Assembly: GCA_036389715.1 (NCBI GenBank) | Contig: DASVWH010000112.1 | Span: 1 to 50,429, forward strand | Direction of reading: 5' to 3' | Length of the DNA stretch: 50,429 nucleotides | Origin: DASVWH01 sp036389715 | GTDB taxonomy: Bacteria; Acidobacteriota; Blastocatellia; Pyrinomonadales; Pyrinomonadaceae | Shown: positions 31,269-40,053 of the stretch, piece by piece | Layout of the letters: every line of letters begins with the position of its first letter | Position numbering within the stretch: the stretch's first letter is position 1 | Made by a program: the position numbers and the translations under genes | Notes under the pieces: model-generated | Told to the model about the DNA's origin: nothing | The model's input: the letters and a program-made list of their open reading frames with translations, nothing else | Databases searched by the model: none

Positions 31269-33509
31269 ATGTTGTTCGCTTTTGTGCTGGCATTGATTGC
31301 GGTGGCGGGCGGCGCGGCGCTGACATATCTTTTTGATGAGAGCGCGCCGTTTGCCTGGCGTCTGTGCGCCGGGGCCTGCATAGGGCTTGCGGTGCTGGGG
31401 CTCGCGGGTTTTATCTTCGCCTCTTTTCTGGGCCTGACGCCGCTGGTCCTGATACTGGCCGCCGTGGCCGCCGCCGCGCCGCTGCTCCTGCTGTTGGAGC
31501 CCGGACGCAGGCTGCGGGCCGCCTCGGAGCTTGACGCCATGCTGCGCGGCGCGCGGCGCGCCATCTTGCGCCCCGGCCTGCGTCCGAGCATCTACGCCAT
31601 CTTCTATGCGCTCGTCGCCCTCCTGCTCTGGTTCGTCTTCGACCGCGCGATGTTCGAGAACGCGGACGGCATCTACACCGGCGTCCAGAACAACTACGGC
31701 GACCTCCCCTTTCACCTGAGCATCATCACCGGGTTCGCGCACGGGCAGAACTTTCCGCCCGAAGACCCGACTTTCGCGGGCGCGCGTTTCACCTATCCCT
31801 TCATGGCGGATTTTATCGCCGCCTGCTTCGTCCGCGCCGGGGCGAGCCTGCGGGGAGCGATGCTGCTGGAAAGCCTGACGCTCTCGCTCTCGCTCGTCGG
31901 CATCCTGCACCGCTGGGCGCTCAAGCTGACGCGCGACTGGATAGCCGCGCTCGTCACGCCCGTCCTGGTGCTCCTGAGCGGAGGGCTCGGCTGGTGGCAC
32001 TTCGTGCGCGAGGCACGCCAGAGCCCGCTCGGTATCTTCGAGCTGCTCTCGACGCTCAAACAGCAATACACGATCATCCCCCAGACCACTTATCGCTGGG
32101 GCAATGCGCTGACAACCCTGCTCGTCCCGCAGCGCAGTATTCTGCTCGGCCTGCCGCTCGCCCTCATCATCTTCACAGTCTGGTGGGGGACGGCGGGCGG
32201 CCCGGATGAACCCGCAGCGGAAGCGTTCAAAAGTGGAAGCGGCGGAAAGGATAAGAAGGAGGGGCAGGGGAAAGGGAAGAGGACGAAGCCCGGAAGCGCG
32301 AAGCATGAGAGCGCCAGGCATGGGAGCGCGAAGCGGAATAGCGTGAGGCGGAATAGCGCGAAGCAGGATAGCGCCAAGCAGGATAGCGCGACGCGGGATA
32401 GTGCGGGGCGGGGGAGCGCCGGGCAGGGGAGTGCGGCGCAGGGCGGCGCGAAAGAGGTTGTCGTCTCGCCGGGCGCTTCGCCGCTCTCCGTTGTCGTCTC
32501 TTCCTCTTCCACCGGGCGGATGATGGCGGCGGGCGCGGTGGCAGGCTTGCTTCCGCTGGTCCATGCGCATAGCTTCGCGGTCGTGATGCTGGTCGGTGCT
32601 TCTCTGGCCCTGTTAACCGGGCTTAAGGAGCGGCGTGCGTGGGCGGCCTTCTTCGCGGTCGCGCTCCTCGTTGCCGTCCCGCAGATGTGGTGGTCCACGC
32701 GCGGCACGTCGGTCCGCGCATCCGATTTCTTCGGCTGGCAGTTCGGGTGGGAGCACGGCAGCGAAAATATCTTCTGGTTCTGGCTCAAGAATACAGGGCT
32801 GCTGATTCCGCTCGTCTGCGCGGCGCTCCTCTGGCGCGAGCGCGGCGGCGACCGTCCGGCGGACGGGCCCGGCCTCGTAGACAGGCGCTTGTTGCTCTTT
32901 TACCTGCCCTTCACGCTTTGTTTCATCAGCCCCAATTTGATTAAACTCGCGCCGTGGCCCTGGGATAATATCAAGGTGCTCTTTTACTGGTTCGTCGCTT
33001 CAGCGCCGCTGGTGGCGCTGCTGCTGGCGCGTCTCTGGCGCGGGAATCAGGTGCTGCGGGCCGTCGCGGTAGCGCTCCTTCTGAGCCTCACGCTGGCGGG
33101 CGCGCTCGATGTCTGGAGCGTCGCTTCGAGGGCCGCCGAGTTCAGGATATTCGACGCAGAGGGAGCGGCGTTTGCAGAGGTGGTCGAACAAAAAACAGCG
33201 CCGCGTGCGACCGTGCTGCACGCCCCGACCTTCGACACCCCGATTTTCCTGACCGGGCGGCGCTCCGTGATGGGCTATCCGGGCCACATCTATTCGCACG
33301 GGATTGATTACCTGGAGCGCCAGCGCGAGCTGATGCGCATCTACGCGGGAGCGCCCGGCGCTCAAGCCCTGCTCGACAAGTACGGCGTCGAGTACGTGGT
33401 CGTCGGCCCGCACGAGCGGCGCGAACTCAACGTCAACGATCCTTTTTTTGCACGTTACGAACTGGCCGGAGAAACAGGTGAGTACCGCCTCTACAAAATC
33501 GCGCGATAG
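31269..33509 (+). CDS. Polytopic membrane protein, GT-C glycosyltransferase-like
   Basis: 746 residues with at least ten predicted transmembrane segments. The segment NADGIYTGVQNNYGDLPFHLSIITGFAHGQNFPPEDPTF in the first large loop, and the soluble-looking C-terminus (ATVLHAPTFDTPIFLTGRRSVMGYPG, YGVEYVVVGPHE), resemble membrane glycosyltransferases of the GT-C fold; this is family-level only. A cytoplasmic or periplasmic loop (about residues 315-410) contains ten pentapeptide repeats. The C-terminal 32 nt overlap the next gene, itself a GT-C protein. The pair probably handles lipid-linked sugars (inference). Confidence 0.6.
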   Translation: MLFAFVLALIAVAGGAALTYLFDESAPFAWRLCAGACIGLAVLGLAGFIFASFLGLTPLVLILAAVAAAAPLLLLLEPGRRLRAASELDAMLRGARRAILRPGLRPSIYAIFYALVALLLWFVFDRAMFENADGIYTGVQNNYGDLPFHLSIITGFAHGQNFPPEDPTFAGARFTYPFMADFIAACFVRAGASLRGAMLLESLTLSLSLVGILHRWALKLTRDWIAALVTPVLVLLSGGLGWWHFVREARQSPLGIFELLSTLKQQYTIIPQTTYRWGNALTTLLVPQRSILLGLPLALIIFTVWWGTAGGPDEPAAEAFKSGSGGKDKKEGQGKGKRTKPGSAKHESARHGSAKRNSVRRNSAKQDSAKQDSATRDSAGRGSAGQGSAAQGGAKEVVVSPGASPLSVVVSSSSTGRMMAAGAVAGLLPLVHAHSFAVVMLVGASLALLTGLKERRAWAAFFAVALLVAVPQMWWSTRGTSVRASDFFGWQFGWEHGSENIFWFWLKNTGLLIPLVCAALLWRERGGDRPADGPGLVDRRLLLFYLPFTLCFISPNLIKLAPWPWDNIKVLFYWFVASAPLVALLLARLWRGNQVLRAVAVALLLSLTLAGALDVWSVASRAAEFRIFDAEGAAFAEVVEQKTAPRATVLHAPTFDTPIFLTGRRSVMGYPGHIYSHGIDYLERQRELMRIYAGAPGAQALLDKYGVEYVVVGPHERRELNVNDPFFARYELAGETGEYRLYKIAR
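32295..32444 (+). repeat. 15-bp minisatellite coding for ten SAKxx pentapeptides
   Basis: Ten in-frame 15-nt units based on agc gcg aag cag gat encode SAKHE, SARHG, SAKRN, SVRRN, SAKQD, SAKQD, SATRD, SAGRG, SAGQG, SAAQG. Serine opens every unit, and Lys/Arg shifts to Gly toward the end. It lies inside a loop of the GT-C-like protein, after a Lys/Gly-rich linker. Confidence 0.92.
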
Positions 33510-35163
33510 CAGGAGCCTGCGCCCCGCCGGGCGCGGTGCGGGCAAGAAGTCCAAGGCGGGCGCAGCCCTGCCGCCGACGCCGGTCATGCCGGAAATCTCG
33601 CCGCGCGTCTACCGCTGGGCCAGTCTCGCAATCCTGGCCGCCGCCGCCTTCCTGCGTCTCTACCAGCTCGCGCTCAAGCCGATGCATCATGACGAGGGCG
33701 TCAACGGCTTCTTTCTGACGAACCTCTACCGGCAGGGCCTCTATCACTACGACCCGTCGAACTATCACGGCCCGACGCTCTATTACTTTGCCGACGGTGT
33801 AGCCAAGCTCAACGCTCTTCTTTTCGGAGAGCCGGGCCTGAGCACGGGCGCGGTCCGGTTGGTGACCGCGCTCTTCGGCATCGCAACCGTCCTGCTGGTC
33901 CTCACCTTAAGGCGCTACATCGGCGCTCTCGGCGCGCTCGCCGCCGCGGCGCTTCTCGCCGTCTCGCCCGGCAATGTCTTCATCTCGCGCTACTTCATAC
34001 ACGAATCGCTCTTCGTCTTCTTTACGCTGGCGCTGGTGGTCGCGGCGCTCCGCTATTACGAGACGGCGCACCCGCTCTACCTGATGCTCGCCTCCGCCTC
34101 GGCCGGACTTCTCTTTGCGACCAAGGAGACGGCGATTATCTCTGCGGGCGTGCTGCTGATAGCCTGGGGGTTAACGGTCGTTTATCTGCGGATTAGCGGG
34201 CGCGGCGCGGGCTCCGCGCGCGAGCGGGGGCAGGGTTCGAGGGGTAAGTCCAGTGGGCGCGGCCGACGCCATGAGCCGGAACCGGCCGCGCTCTCGCGCT
34301 TCGGCAACCGGACGGACATCGCGCTCGTTGCGTTGACGGCGCTCGCCGTCTTCGTCTTCGTCAACGTCGTCTTCTACTCGTCGTTCTTCACTTACTGGAA
34401 AGGGGTCACAGGCGCGCTTGAAAGTTTCCAGTTCTGGGCTAAGACCGGGTCGAAGGACCACACGTTCCAGGGGCCGCTCGGGTACGTCAACTGGCTCTTG
34501 CAGGAAGAGGCCCCTTTGCTCCTGCTGGGCGCGGTCGGCGCGGTGCTGGCCGTCGTTCGCGCGCGCAATCGCTTCGCCGTTTTCGCAGGGCTCTGGGCCT
34601 TCGGCATCCTCGCCGCCTATTCGCTGATTCCCTACAAGACTCCCTGGCTGATGCTCAACTTCACCGTCCCGCTGGCGATTATCGGCGGCTACGCGGTCGG
34701 CGAGATTTACGGTTGGAGCCAGAGCTTAAGGCCGCGGCTGCTGGCGCTGGCGCTCGTCTTCGCGGCCCTCGTCATCGGCAGCACGCAGGCCGTCATCCTC
34801 AGCTTTTTCCGCTACGACGACGACCGCTACCCGTATGTCTACGCGCACACTCAGCGCGAGCTGCTTTCGCTGGTTGATAATATCAAGCGGCTGGCTGAGC
34901 GTGCGGGCACAGGGACCAAGACGCCAATCACCATCACCTCCGCGGAATACTGGCCGCTGCCTTGGTACGTGCGCGATTACGGGCACGCCGGATTTTACGG
35001 GCAGCTGACCGCCAATGCCGGGCCGATCGTCGTCGGCTCGGAGGCGCAGGAGCCTGAGCTTAAAGCTATGCTCGGCGAGGATTACCAGCGCGTCGGGGCC
35101 TACGCTTTGCGCCCGAGCGTGCAACTGGTGCTCTACGCGCGCAAGGCACTGCTCGAACGTTGA
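33478..35163 (+). CDS. Agl23-like (TIGR03663-type) membrane protein, GT-C fold
   Basis: 561 residues from GTG 33478, chosen because ggccggag lies just upstream; TTG 33448 gives ten more unconserved residues. Early loop motif MHHDEGVNGFFLTNLY followed by YHGPTLYYF matches the family named for archaeal Agl23, with the acidic Asp-Glu of GT-C enzymes in loop 1. About ten to twelve TM helices. A basic Gly/Arg/Ser linker (about residues 236-265) interrupts the middle. It overlaps the preceding gene by 32 nt, so the two are co-translated. Role in cell-surface glycosylation is likely but unproven. Confidence 0.75.
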   Translation: MSTASTKSRDSRSLRPAGRGAGKKSKAGAALPPTPVMPEISPRVYRWASLAILAAAAFLRLYQLALKPMHHDEGVNGFFLTNLYRQGLYHYDPSNYHGPTLYYFADGVAKLNALLFGEPGLSTGAVRLVTALFGIATVLLVLTLRRYIGALGALAAAALLAVSPGNVFISRYFIHESLFVFFTLALVVAALRYYETAHPLYLMLASASAGLLFATKETAIISAGVLLIAWGLTVVYLRISGRGAGSARERGQGSRGKSSGRGRRHEPEPAALSRFGNRTDIALVALTALAVFVFVNVVFYSSFFTYWKGVTGALESFQFWAKTGSKDHTFQGPLGYVNWLLQEEAPLLLLGAVGAVLAVVRARNRFAVFAGLWAFGILAAYSLIPYKTPWLMLNFTVPLAIIGGYAVGEIYGWSQSLRPRLLALALVFAALVIGSTQAVILSFFRYDDDRYPYVYAHTQRELLSLVDNIKRLAERAGTGTKTPITITSAEYWPLPWYVRDYGHAGFYGQLTANAGPIVVGSEAQEPELKAMLGEDYQRVGAYALRPSVQLVLYARKALLER

Positions 35164-35306
35164 TTGAGAGATTCTGAGCGCCGCCGAACCCGCGCCCGGC
35201 TCTGAAGCCCTTGAGCTTTGAGCCTCTGAGTGAGGCTCGCGCGCGGCCTGGCCTTTCGTCATTTCCGGCGACTCGAACTGAGAGGCACGCTTTTGGCCAT
35301 ATTCGT

Positions 35307-35336
35307 TTGACAAAAGCGGCCGGACTGCGTTAACGT
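35307..35336 (+). promoter_or_regulatory. Candidate promoter of the secreted protein gene
   Basis: A perfect TTGACA (35307-35312) is followed at 18 nt by TAACGT (35331-35336), a poor -10. It would give an mRNA leader of about 320 nt. The -35 overlaps the gcttttg/caaaagc inverted repeat. Confidence 0.35.
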
Positions 35337-35477
35337 CTCGCTTTCGTACCCGATACAACTAAAACAGTTCGACGCTGGCGGCGCTTTCCCCCAAGACCTC
35401 AGCACCCGACACGAGCTGTGCGCATCCCGACAATTTAAGATCAGCAGTGGAATACCTATGCCAGCTCTGCGTCCATC

Positions 35478-35539
35478 CTTGGCGCACAGCCGGAGAGGCT
35501 ACAGCTTGCCGAGCATGAGCCTGCCAAGCAGAGATGCTC
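35478..35539 (+). ncRNA. Possible pseudoknotted 5' leader RNA
   Basis: cttggc (35478-35483) pairs with gccaag (35523-35528). gagcat (35511-35516), inside that loop, pairs with atgctc (35534-35539) outside it: an H-type pseudoknot by complementarity. It does not match the c-di-GMP-I, cobalamin or ydaO consensus as I remember them. Six-bp matches can occur by chance. Confidence 0.3.
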
Positions 35540-35659
35540 GCATGGTCTTGTCCTTGAGAGAGAGTTGGCGCTTCGGTTCATCACATCCCTGGTGACGATG
35601 AGCGAGCTTTAACCCGCTGGATTTTATCCCAGCTTCGCCCTGAGGAATCCAAACATATT

Positions 35660-38600
35660 ATGAGAAGTGTAAATCGCAAGCCTGCGCGAGCTACTAACAG
35701 GCGCTGGACACTGGGTGTCCTGAGCGCCCTTTGTTTAGTCGCAGCCATTGTCGGCGTAACGCAATTAGTGGTTAGGGGTGTGCTGGCTGGCACGCCGTCG
35801 AGCGGAACGGTCTCACCCTCTACTCCGGTGATTACCTATACGGGCGGGCCTTTCGCCGTTTCCAACCCGTCGAGCCCGGTCGGCGAGAATCCGCCCGTCT
35901 GCTCGCCCGCCACGCCCTGTGATGAGTTTGCGCTGCACGTAGACCTTCCGGCGAACAACACTACGAGCTACTCGGTCGTCGTCACTATTGATTGGACGGA
36001 CGACCCCCAGACCCCGACCACACAGGGGGCTCCCAACTCCGACTATGACGTTTACATCTACAAATCGGACGGGATCACGGAGGTCGGGCAAGGCCCCGGC
36101 ACGACCAAGCCCGAGATCGCCATCTTCCAGGCGCTGCCGGGCGATTACATCATCAAGGTCGTCCCTTACGACGTTTCGCCGACCGTTCCTTTCACCGGCA
36201 AAATCGAACTGGTGGCGGCCAGCGGAGTCGTGCAGCCGACGCCTATACAACTGCCGCAGGCGACGGGTTCGACGCCCAGATACCAGGTTTTCACTCCTCC
36301 GAAGAGCATCCTGACGCGGACGGGCACGCCCGCGCCGACGCCCGCCAACTCTCCCGCGGAGGGTCAGCCAGCCATGCCTTCGTCCGGTAACGGCACGGAC
36401 GCGGGCGAGCCCTCCATCGGGGCCAGCTGGCTGACTGGAAGAGTGATGTACCAGTCGGGCCTGACGACGTTCCGCCTGACGTTCAACGACGCTTGCCCGT
36501 CGTCGCCGAGCGCCTTCTGGGAAGATAAGACCCCGGCCACGTCGCAGGAGAGTCTCGACCCCATCCTCTTCACCGATCACGGTTACAACGTGGCCGCTCC
36601 CAATGTCAATCGAACGATTGTTTCGCACCTGCTGGGAACGACGAGCCTCTCGTCCTACTCGGACAATGACGGCGACACCTGGGTCCCGAGCGAAGGCGGC
36701 AGCCTGATTTCCGGCATTGACCACCAGTCGGTCGGCGCTGGCCCGTACCACGCGCTGCCGGGCGGAGTCCCCTTTCCAAAGGCTCCGGGCGCGTACCCGC
36801 ACGCCGTTTACTACTGCTCGCAGGAGAGCGCCGCCGCGTCATGTGCGCGCAGCGACGACGGCGGGCAGACCTACGGCCCGGCCGTCCCGATCTACAACCT
36901 GACGGACTGCGGCGGCCTTCACGGTCACGTCAAGGTCGCGCCCGACGGCACTGCCTATGTGCCGAACAATAGCTGCGGAACGGAGCAGGGCGTCGCTACT
37001 TCGGAAGACAACGGCCTGACCTGGGAAGTCCGGCACGTCACCAACAGCGGCACTGCTTCGAGCGACCCCTGGGTCGGCATCGGCCGCGGAGATACCGTGC
37101 CGGGCGGCAGAGTCTACTTCTCCTACGCGCTCAACGACGGCAAGGCGATGGTCGCCGTCTCCGACGACCAGGGCAAAACCTGGAAGAACCACTTTGACGT
37201 GGGTGCTGCGGCGGGCGTCAACCACACGGCCTTCCCGGTCGTCATCGCGGGCGACGATAACCGCGCCGCGGCGGCCTTTCTGGGAACTGCCGCCAAGGGC
37301 AGCATCCAGGACAGGGCATTCCCCGGAGTCTGGTATCTGTACATCGCGCACACCTACGACGGCGGCCAAACCTGGACGACCGTTAACGCGACGCCCAACG
37401 ATCCGGTTCAGCGCGGCGGCATCTGGCTCGGCGGCGGCTCGCCTCCGCACCGCAACCTGCTCGACTTTATCGGGATAGACGTGGACAAGAGCGGTCGCGT
37501 GGTCGTCGGCTATGCGGACGGCTGCACGGGCGCGGCCTGCGTCCAGGCTCCTTACGAGGCCACGGGCAACTCCTACACGGCGCTGGCTTCGATAGCGCGC
37601 CAGACGGGCGGCAGGCGGCTCTTCGGGCCGGACACGGCCGCGACCACCTCTGCGACAGTCCCTGGCTCGCCTTCGGTGACGGCCGGGCGCGACGGCGCGG
37701 TCGTTCATCTCTCCTGGTCCGAATCGGATGACGGCGGCTCGGCCATTACCAACTACAAAATCCTGCGCGGCACTGCCAGCGGAGGGGAAACCCTGCTGGC
37801 GACGATCTCCGGGACGGCCAACCGGTACGACGATACGACGCCCAGTCTCGATACCACCTATTACTACAAGGTGGTGGCGGTCAACGCCGAGGGCGAATCG
37901 TGCGGCAATAACGAGGTCTACGCTCCGCAGATGGGAGACTCCTGCACGGGCCTGATAGAAGCCACGGACCCGGCGGGCGACCAAAAGGGCTCACCCGGCA
38001 ATGCAGACCTCGACGTGATCTCGGTCGCGATGGCCGATTACGTCGAAGGCAGCGAGAATAAACTGGTCTTCAAGCTCAAGGTGGCGGACCTCAGCATTCT
38101 GGTCCCGAACCGCCAGTGGAGGGTTATCTGGAACTACCCGATCAGCCCGCCAGCCTCGTCGCTTGTCACCTTCACGGGCTCTTACTACGTCGGGATGAAT
38201 TCCGACGCCACCGGGCCGACCTTCGAATATGGCACGGTCGCCACGGTCGAAGCTGTTCCGACCAACGCGGGCGCGCCCAACAAGCTCGGCCAGGCCGACA
38301 GCGGAAGTTATGACCCGGCAACCGGCGTCATTACCATCACTGTCTCCGCGAGCAAGGTCGGAGGCCCGAGAGCAGGCGACATCATCGGCACGCTCGTCGG
38401 GAGAACCTTCTCCGGTAACGGTAACGAGACGGTCAAATCACAATCGGCCGTTGACACGACGGCGCTCTCCGGGCCGGTCGATCCTTACACGGGCGCCTCC
38501 TACATGGTCGTCGGCAACACCGCCTGCCGGAGCAACACTGCGCCGGTAGCGGTTCTGACTGCCACTCCGACGACGGGCACGGCTCCGTTGACCGTCAACT

Positions 38601-39730
38601 TCGACGGCTCCGGCTCGACCGACCCGGACACGGGGGCTCCGCCCGATACCATCGCCTCCTACACCTTTAACTTCGGCGACGGCTCGACTCCCGTCACTCA
38701 ATCTTCGCCGACCATCTCTCATACCTACAGCAGCGCGGGCGATTACACCGCGACGCTGAAGGTGACGGACTCGCGCGCCAAGAGCAGTGATAATACGGCG
38801 AGCGTCTCGATCAAGGTTAACCCGTCCGTGGCCTGTAGCACGGCGCTCGGCGCGGCTTACGTTTCACAGTCCGGCGACTTCGACGGCGACGGGCTGACGG
38901 ACAGGGCCGTCTGGCGGTCTTCGACGAGCGAGTGGTTCATCCTCACCAGTTCTAACGGTGTGAGGGTGCGCGCGTGGGGTGACGTGGCGGGCGATATTCC
39001 CGTCGCCGCCGATTACGACGGCGATAAGAAGGCCGACCTGGCCATCTTCCGCCCGTCCGACGGAGGTCACTGGTACATCATCAACAGCTCCAACAAGTCC
39101 GTCAGGGTGGCGCAATGGGGCAATGTTCCCGGCGATATTCCAGTGCCTGCCGATTACGACGGCGACGGAAAGGCCGACCTGGCCATCTTCAGGCCCTCGG
39201 ACGGCGGCAAGTGGTACATCGCCAACAGCTCGAACAACACGTTCGCCGTCCGGCAGTGGGGCGATGTCTCCGGTGACATTCCAGTGCCCGGCGATTACGA
39301 CGGCGATAAGAAGGCCGACCTGGCCATCTTCCGTCCGAGTAACGGCGGCAACTGGTACATCATCCAAAGCTCAAACGGCCAGGGCCGCGTTAAGCAATGG
39401 GGCGATGTGGCGGGCGATATTCCGGTGCCCGGTGATTACGACAACGACGGCAAGACGGACGTGGCCATCTTCCGCCCGAGCAACGGGACCTGGTACATCG
39501 TCTATAGCCAGACCGGCTGGGGACGCTTCCAGCAGTGGGGCGACGTGGCGTGCGACATTCCGGTGCCCGGCGATTATGACGGCGATAAGCGGGCCGACAT
39601 CGCCATCTGGCGCGGCTCGACGGGCGAGTGGTACGTCATCAACAGCTCGAACAACAGGGGCGTGACCACGAAGTGGGGTCAACCCGAGCTTGGCGATGTC
39701 CCTGTCTCGGCTATTCAGGTCAGGCACTAA
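35660..39730 (+). CDS. Large secreted multidomain protein with BNR, FN3, PKD and FG-GAP-like repeats
   Basis: 1356 residues. The N-terminus has a basic start and a hydrophobic core (about residues 17-43), a signal peptide or anchor. Then come a pre-peptidase-C-like beta domain (DWTDDPQTP...GDYIIKVVPYD), sialidase/BNR-type Asp-box segments (SDDQGKTWKN, TYDGGQTWTT), a fibronectin III domain (about 668-758), a PKD domain (about 960-1056, FNFGDGS...HTYSSAGDYTATLKV), and six FG-GAP/VCBS-like repeats of about 47 residues (1072-1352) with DYDGDxKAD calcium-type loops. Probably exported and involved in adhesion or polymer binding; no catalytic residues assigned. It ends with two hairpins. Confidence 0.85.
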   Translation: MRSVNRKPARATNRRWTLGVLSALCLVAAIVGVTQLVVRGVLAGTPSSGTVSPSTPVITYTGGPFAVSNPSSPVGENPPVCSPATPCDEFALHVDLPANNTTSYSVVVTIDWTDDPQTPTTQGAPNSDYDVYIYKSDGITEVGQGPGTTKPEIAIFQALPGDYIIKVVPYDVSPTVPFTGKIELVAASGVVQPTPIQLPQATGSTPRYQVFTPPKSILTRTGTPAPTPANSPAEGQPAMPSSGNGTDAGEPSIGASWLTGRVMYQSGLTTFRLTFNDACPSSPSAFWEDKTPATSQESLDPILFTDHGYNVAAPNVNRTIVSHLLGTTSLSSYSDNDGDTWVPSEGGSLISGIDHQSVGAGPYHALPGGVPFPKAPGAYPHAVYYCSQESAAASCARSDDGGQTYGPAVPIYNLTDCGGLHGHVKVAPDGTAYVPNNSCGTEQGVATSEDNGLTWEVRHVTNSGTASSDPWVGIGRGDTVPGGRVYFSYALNDGKAMVAVSDDQGKTWKNHFDVGAAAGVNHTAFPVVIAGDDNRAAAAFLGTAAKGSIQDRAFPGVWYLYIAHTYDGGQTWTTVNATPNDPVQRGGIWLGGGSPPHRNLLDFIGIDVDKSGRVVVGYADGCTGAACVQAPYEATGNSYTALASIARQTGGRRLFGPDTAATTSATVPGSPSVTAGRDGAVVHLSWSESDDGGSAITNYKILRGTASGGETLLATISGTANRYDDTTPSLDTTYYYKVVAVNAEGESCGNNEVYAPQMGDSCTGLIEATDPAGDQKGSPGNADLDVISVAMADYVEGSENKLVFKLKVADLSILVPNRQWRVIWNYPISPPASSLVTFTGSYYVGMNSDATGPTFEYGTVATVEAVPTNAGAPNKLGQADSGSYDPATGVITITVSASKVGGPRAGDIIGTLVGRTFSGNGNETVKSQSAVDTTALSGPVDPYTGASYMVVGNTACRSNTAPVAVLTATPTTGTAPLTVNFDGSGSTDPDTGAPPDTIASYTFNFGDGSTPVTQSSPTISHTYSSAGDYTATLKVTDSRAKSSDNTASVSIKVNPSVACSTALGAAYVSQSGDFDGDGLTDRAVWRSSTSEWFILTSSNGVRVRAWGDVAGDIPVAADYDGDKKADLAIFRPSDGGHWYIINSSNKSVRVAQWGNVPGDIPVPADYDGDGKADLAIFRPSDGGKWYIANSSNNTFAVRQWGDVSGDIPVPGDYDGDKKADLAIFRPSNGGNWYIIQSSNGQGRVKQWGDVAGDIPVPGDYDNDGKTDVAIFRPSNGTWYIVYSQTGWGRFQQWGDVACDIPVPGDYDGDKRADIAIWRGSTGEWYVINSSNNRGVTTKWGQPELGDVPVSAIQVRH
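38873..39715 (+). repeat. Six tandem FG-GAP/VCBS-like repeats (about 141 bp each)
   Basis: Each full unit runs from GDIPV through DYDGDKKADLAIFRPS to WYII and QWGDV, 46-47 residues. The middle units are also very similar at DNA level, suggesting recent duplication or homogenisation. The first unit (GDFDGDGLTDRAVWR) and the last (GDKRADIAIWRGS) are the most divergent, as usual for tandem arrays. Confidence 0.88.
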
Positions 39731-39774
39731 TCGGCCAGTCCGCATTAGTTGCGAATCGTCGCCAGCCTCCGATC

Positions 39775-39812
39775 TCCCTTCACGGCCCGCAGGAGCGCGG
39801 GCCGTGAAGGGA
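39775..39812 (+). terminator. Perfect 16-bp hairpin downstream of the secreted protein gene
   Basis: 39775-39790 is the exact reverse complement of 39797-39812, loop aggagc. It is very GC-rich with no U-tract, so it may stabilise the 3' end rather than terminate. Confidence 0.5.
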
Positions 39813-39889
39813 CACGGCGGCCAGGCGGCTTCGATTAAGCTCGAAAAGGACCGGGGCCGGTTCGCCGTGTCCCCGGTGACGGGTCCGGG

Positions 39890-39928
39890 AGAGGGAGCGC
39901 TACTTAAGTGGCGCTCCCTCTGCTTTTT
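39890..39928 (+). terminator. Intrinsic terminator before smc
   Basis: agagggagcgc (39890-39900) pairs with gcgctccctct (39911-39921), and TTTTT follows at 39924-39928. The loop can partly extend the stem. Confidence 0.85.
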
Positions 39929-39944
39929 AGTGCGGCGCTCTGGT

Positions 39945-39974
39945 TTGACATCGCGGCAAAGTCCAACATATAGT
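39945..39974 (+). promoter_or_regulatory. Strong sigma-70 promoter of smc
   Basis: TTGACA (39945-39950), an 18-nt spacer, TATAGT (39969-39974). The -35 box is perfect and the -10 matches five of six. Transcription should start near 39981, about 70 nt before smc. Confidence 0.8.
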
Positions 39975-40053
39975 GTGCCTCTTACCTTGACGCTCTAGGG
40001 ACAGGGCTTGGGGCTTTTGTTCCGCAGGGGTGTCGAAGAGCCGAAATAGACGC

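Larger units (their letters stand above)
35164..35659 (+). other. 496-nt leader region before the giant secreted protein
   Basis: No gene is found. It contains a 7-bp hairpin (35220-35238), an inverted repeat gcttttg/caaaagc (35289-35317), a TTGACA box (35307-35312) and a possible pseudoknotted RNA (35478-35539). The SD gagg (35642-35645) is 14 nt before ATG 35660. No heptamer arrays. Confidence 0.6.
39731..40053 (+). other. 323-nt spacer secreted protein - smc
   Basis: It holds two strong hairpins (39775-39812 and 39890-39928) and a promoter (39945-39974). The remaining sequence shows no gene. The second hairpin ends 16 nt before the smc -35 box. Confidence 0.7.

Noticed and set aside
33448..33477. 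TTG start at 33448 for the Agl23-like protein
   Set aside because: GTG 33478 has an SD upstream and the extra residues are not conserved.
35461..35560. c-di-GMP-I (GEMM) riboswitch
   Set aside because: gcgcacag is present but the conserved cacgcacagggcaaacc and acgcaaagcctccggcc blocks are not.
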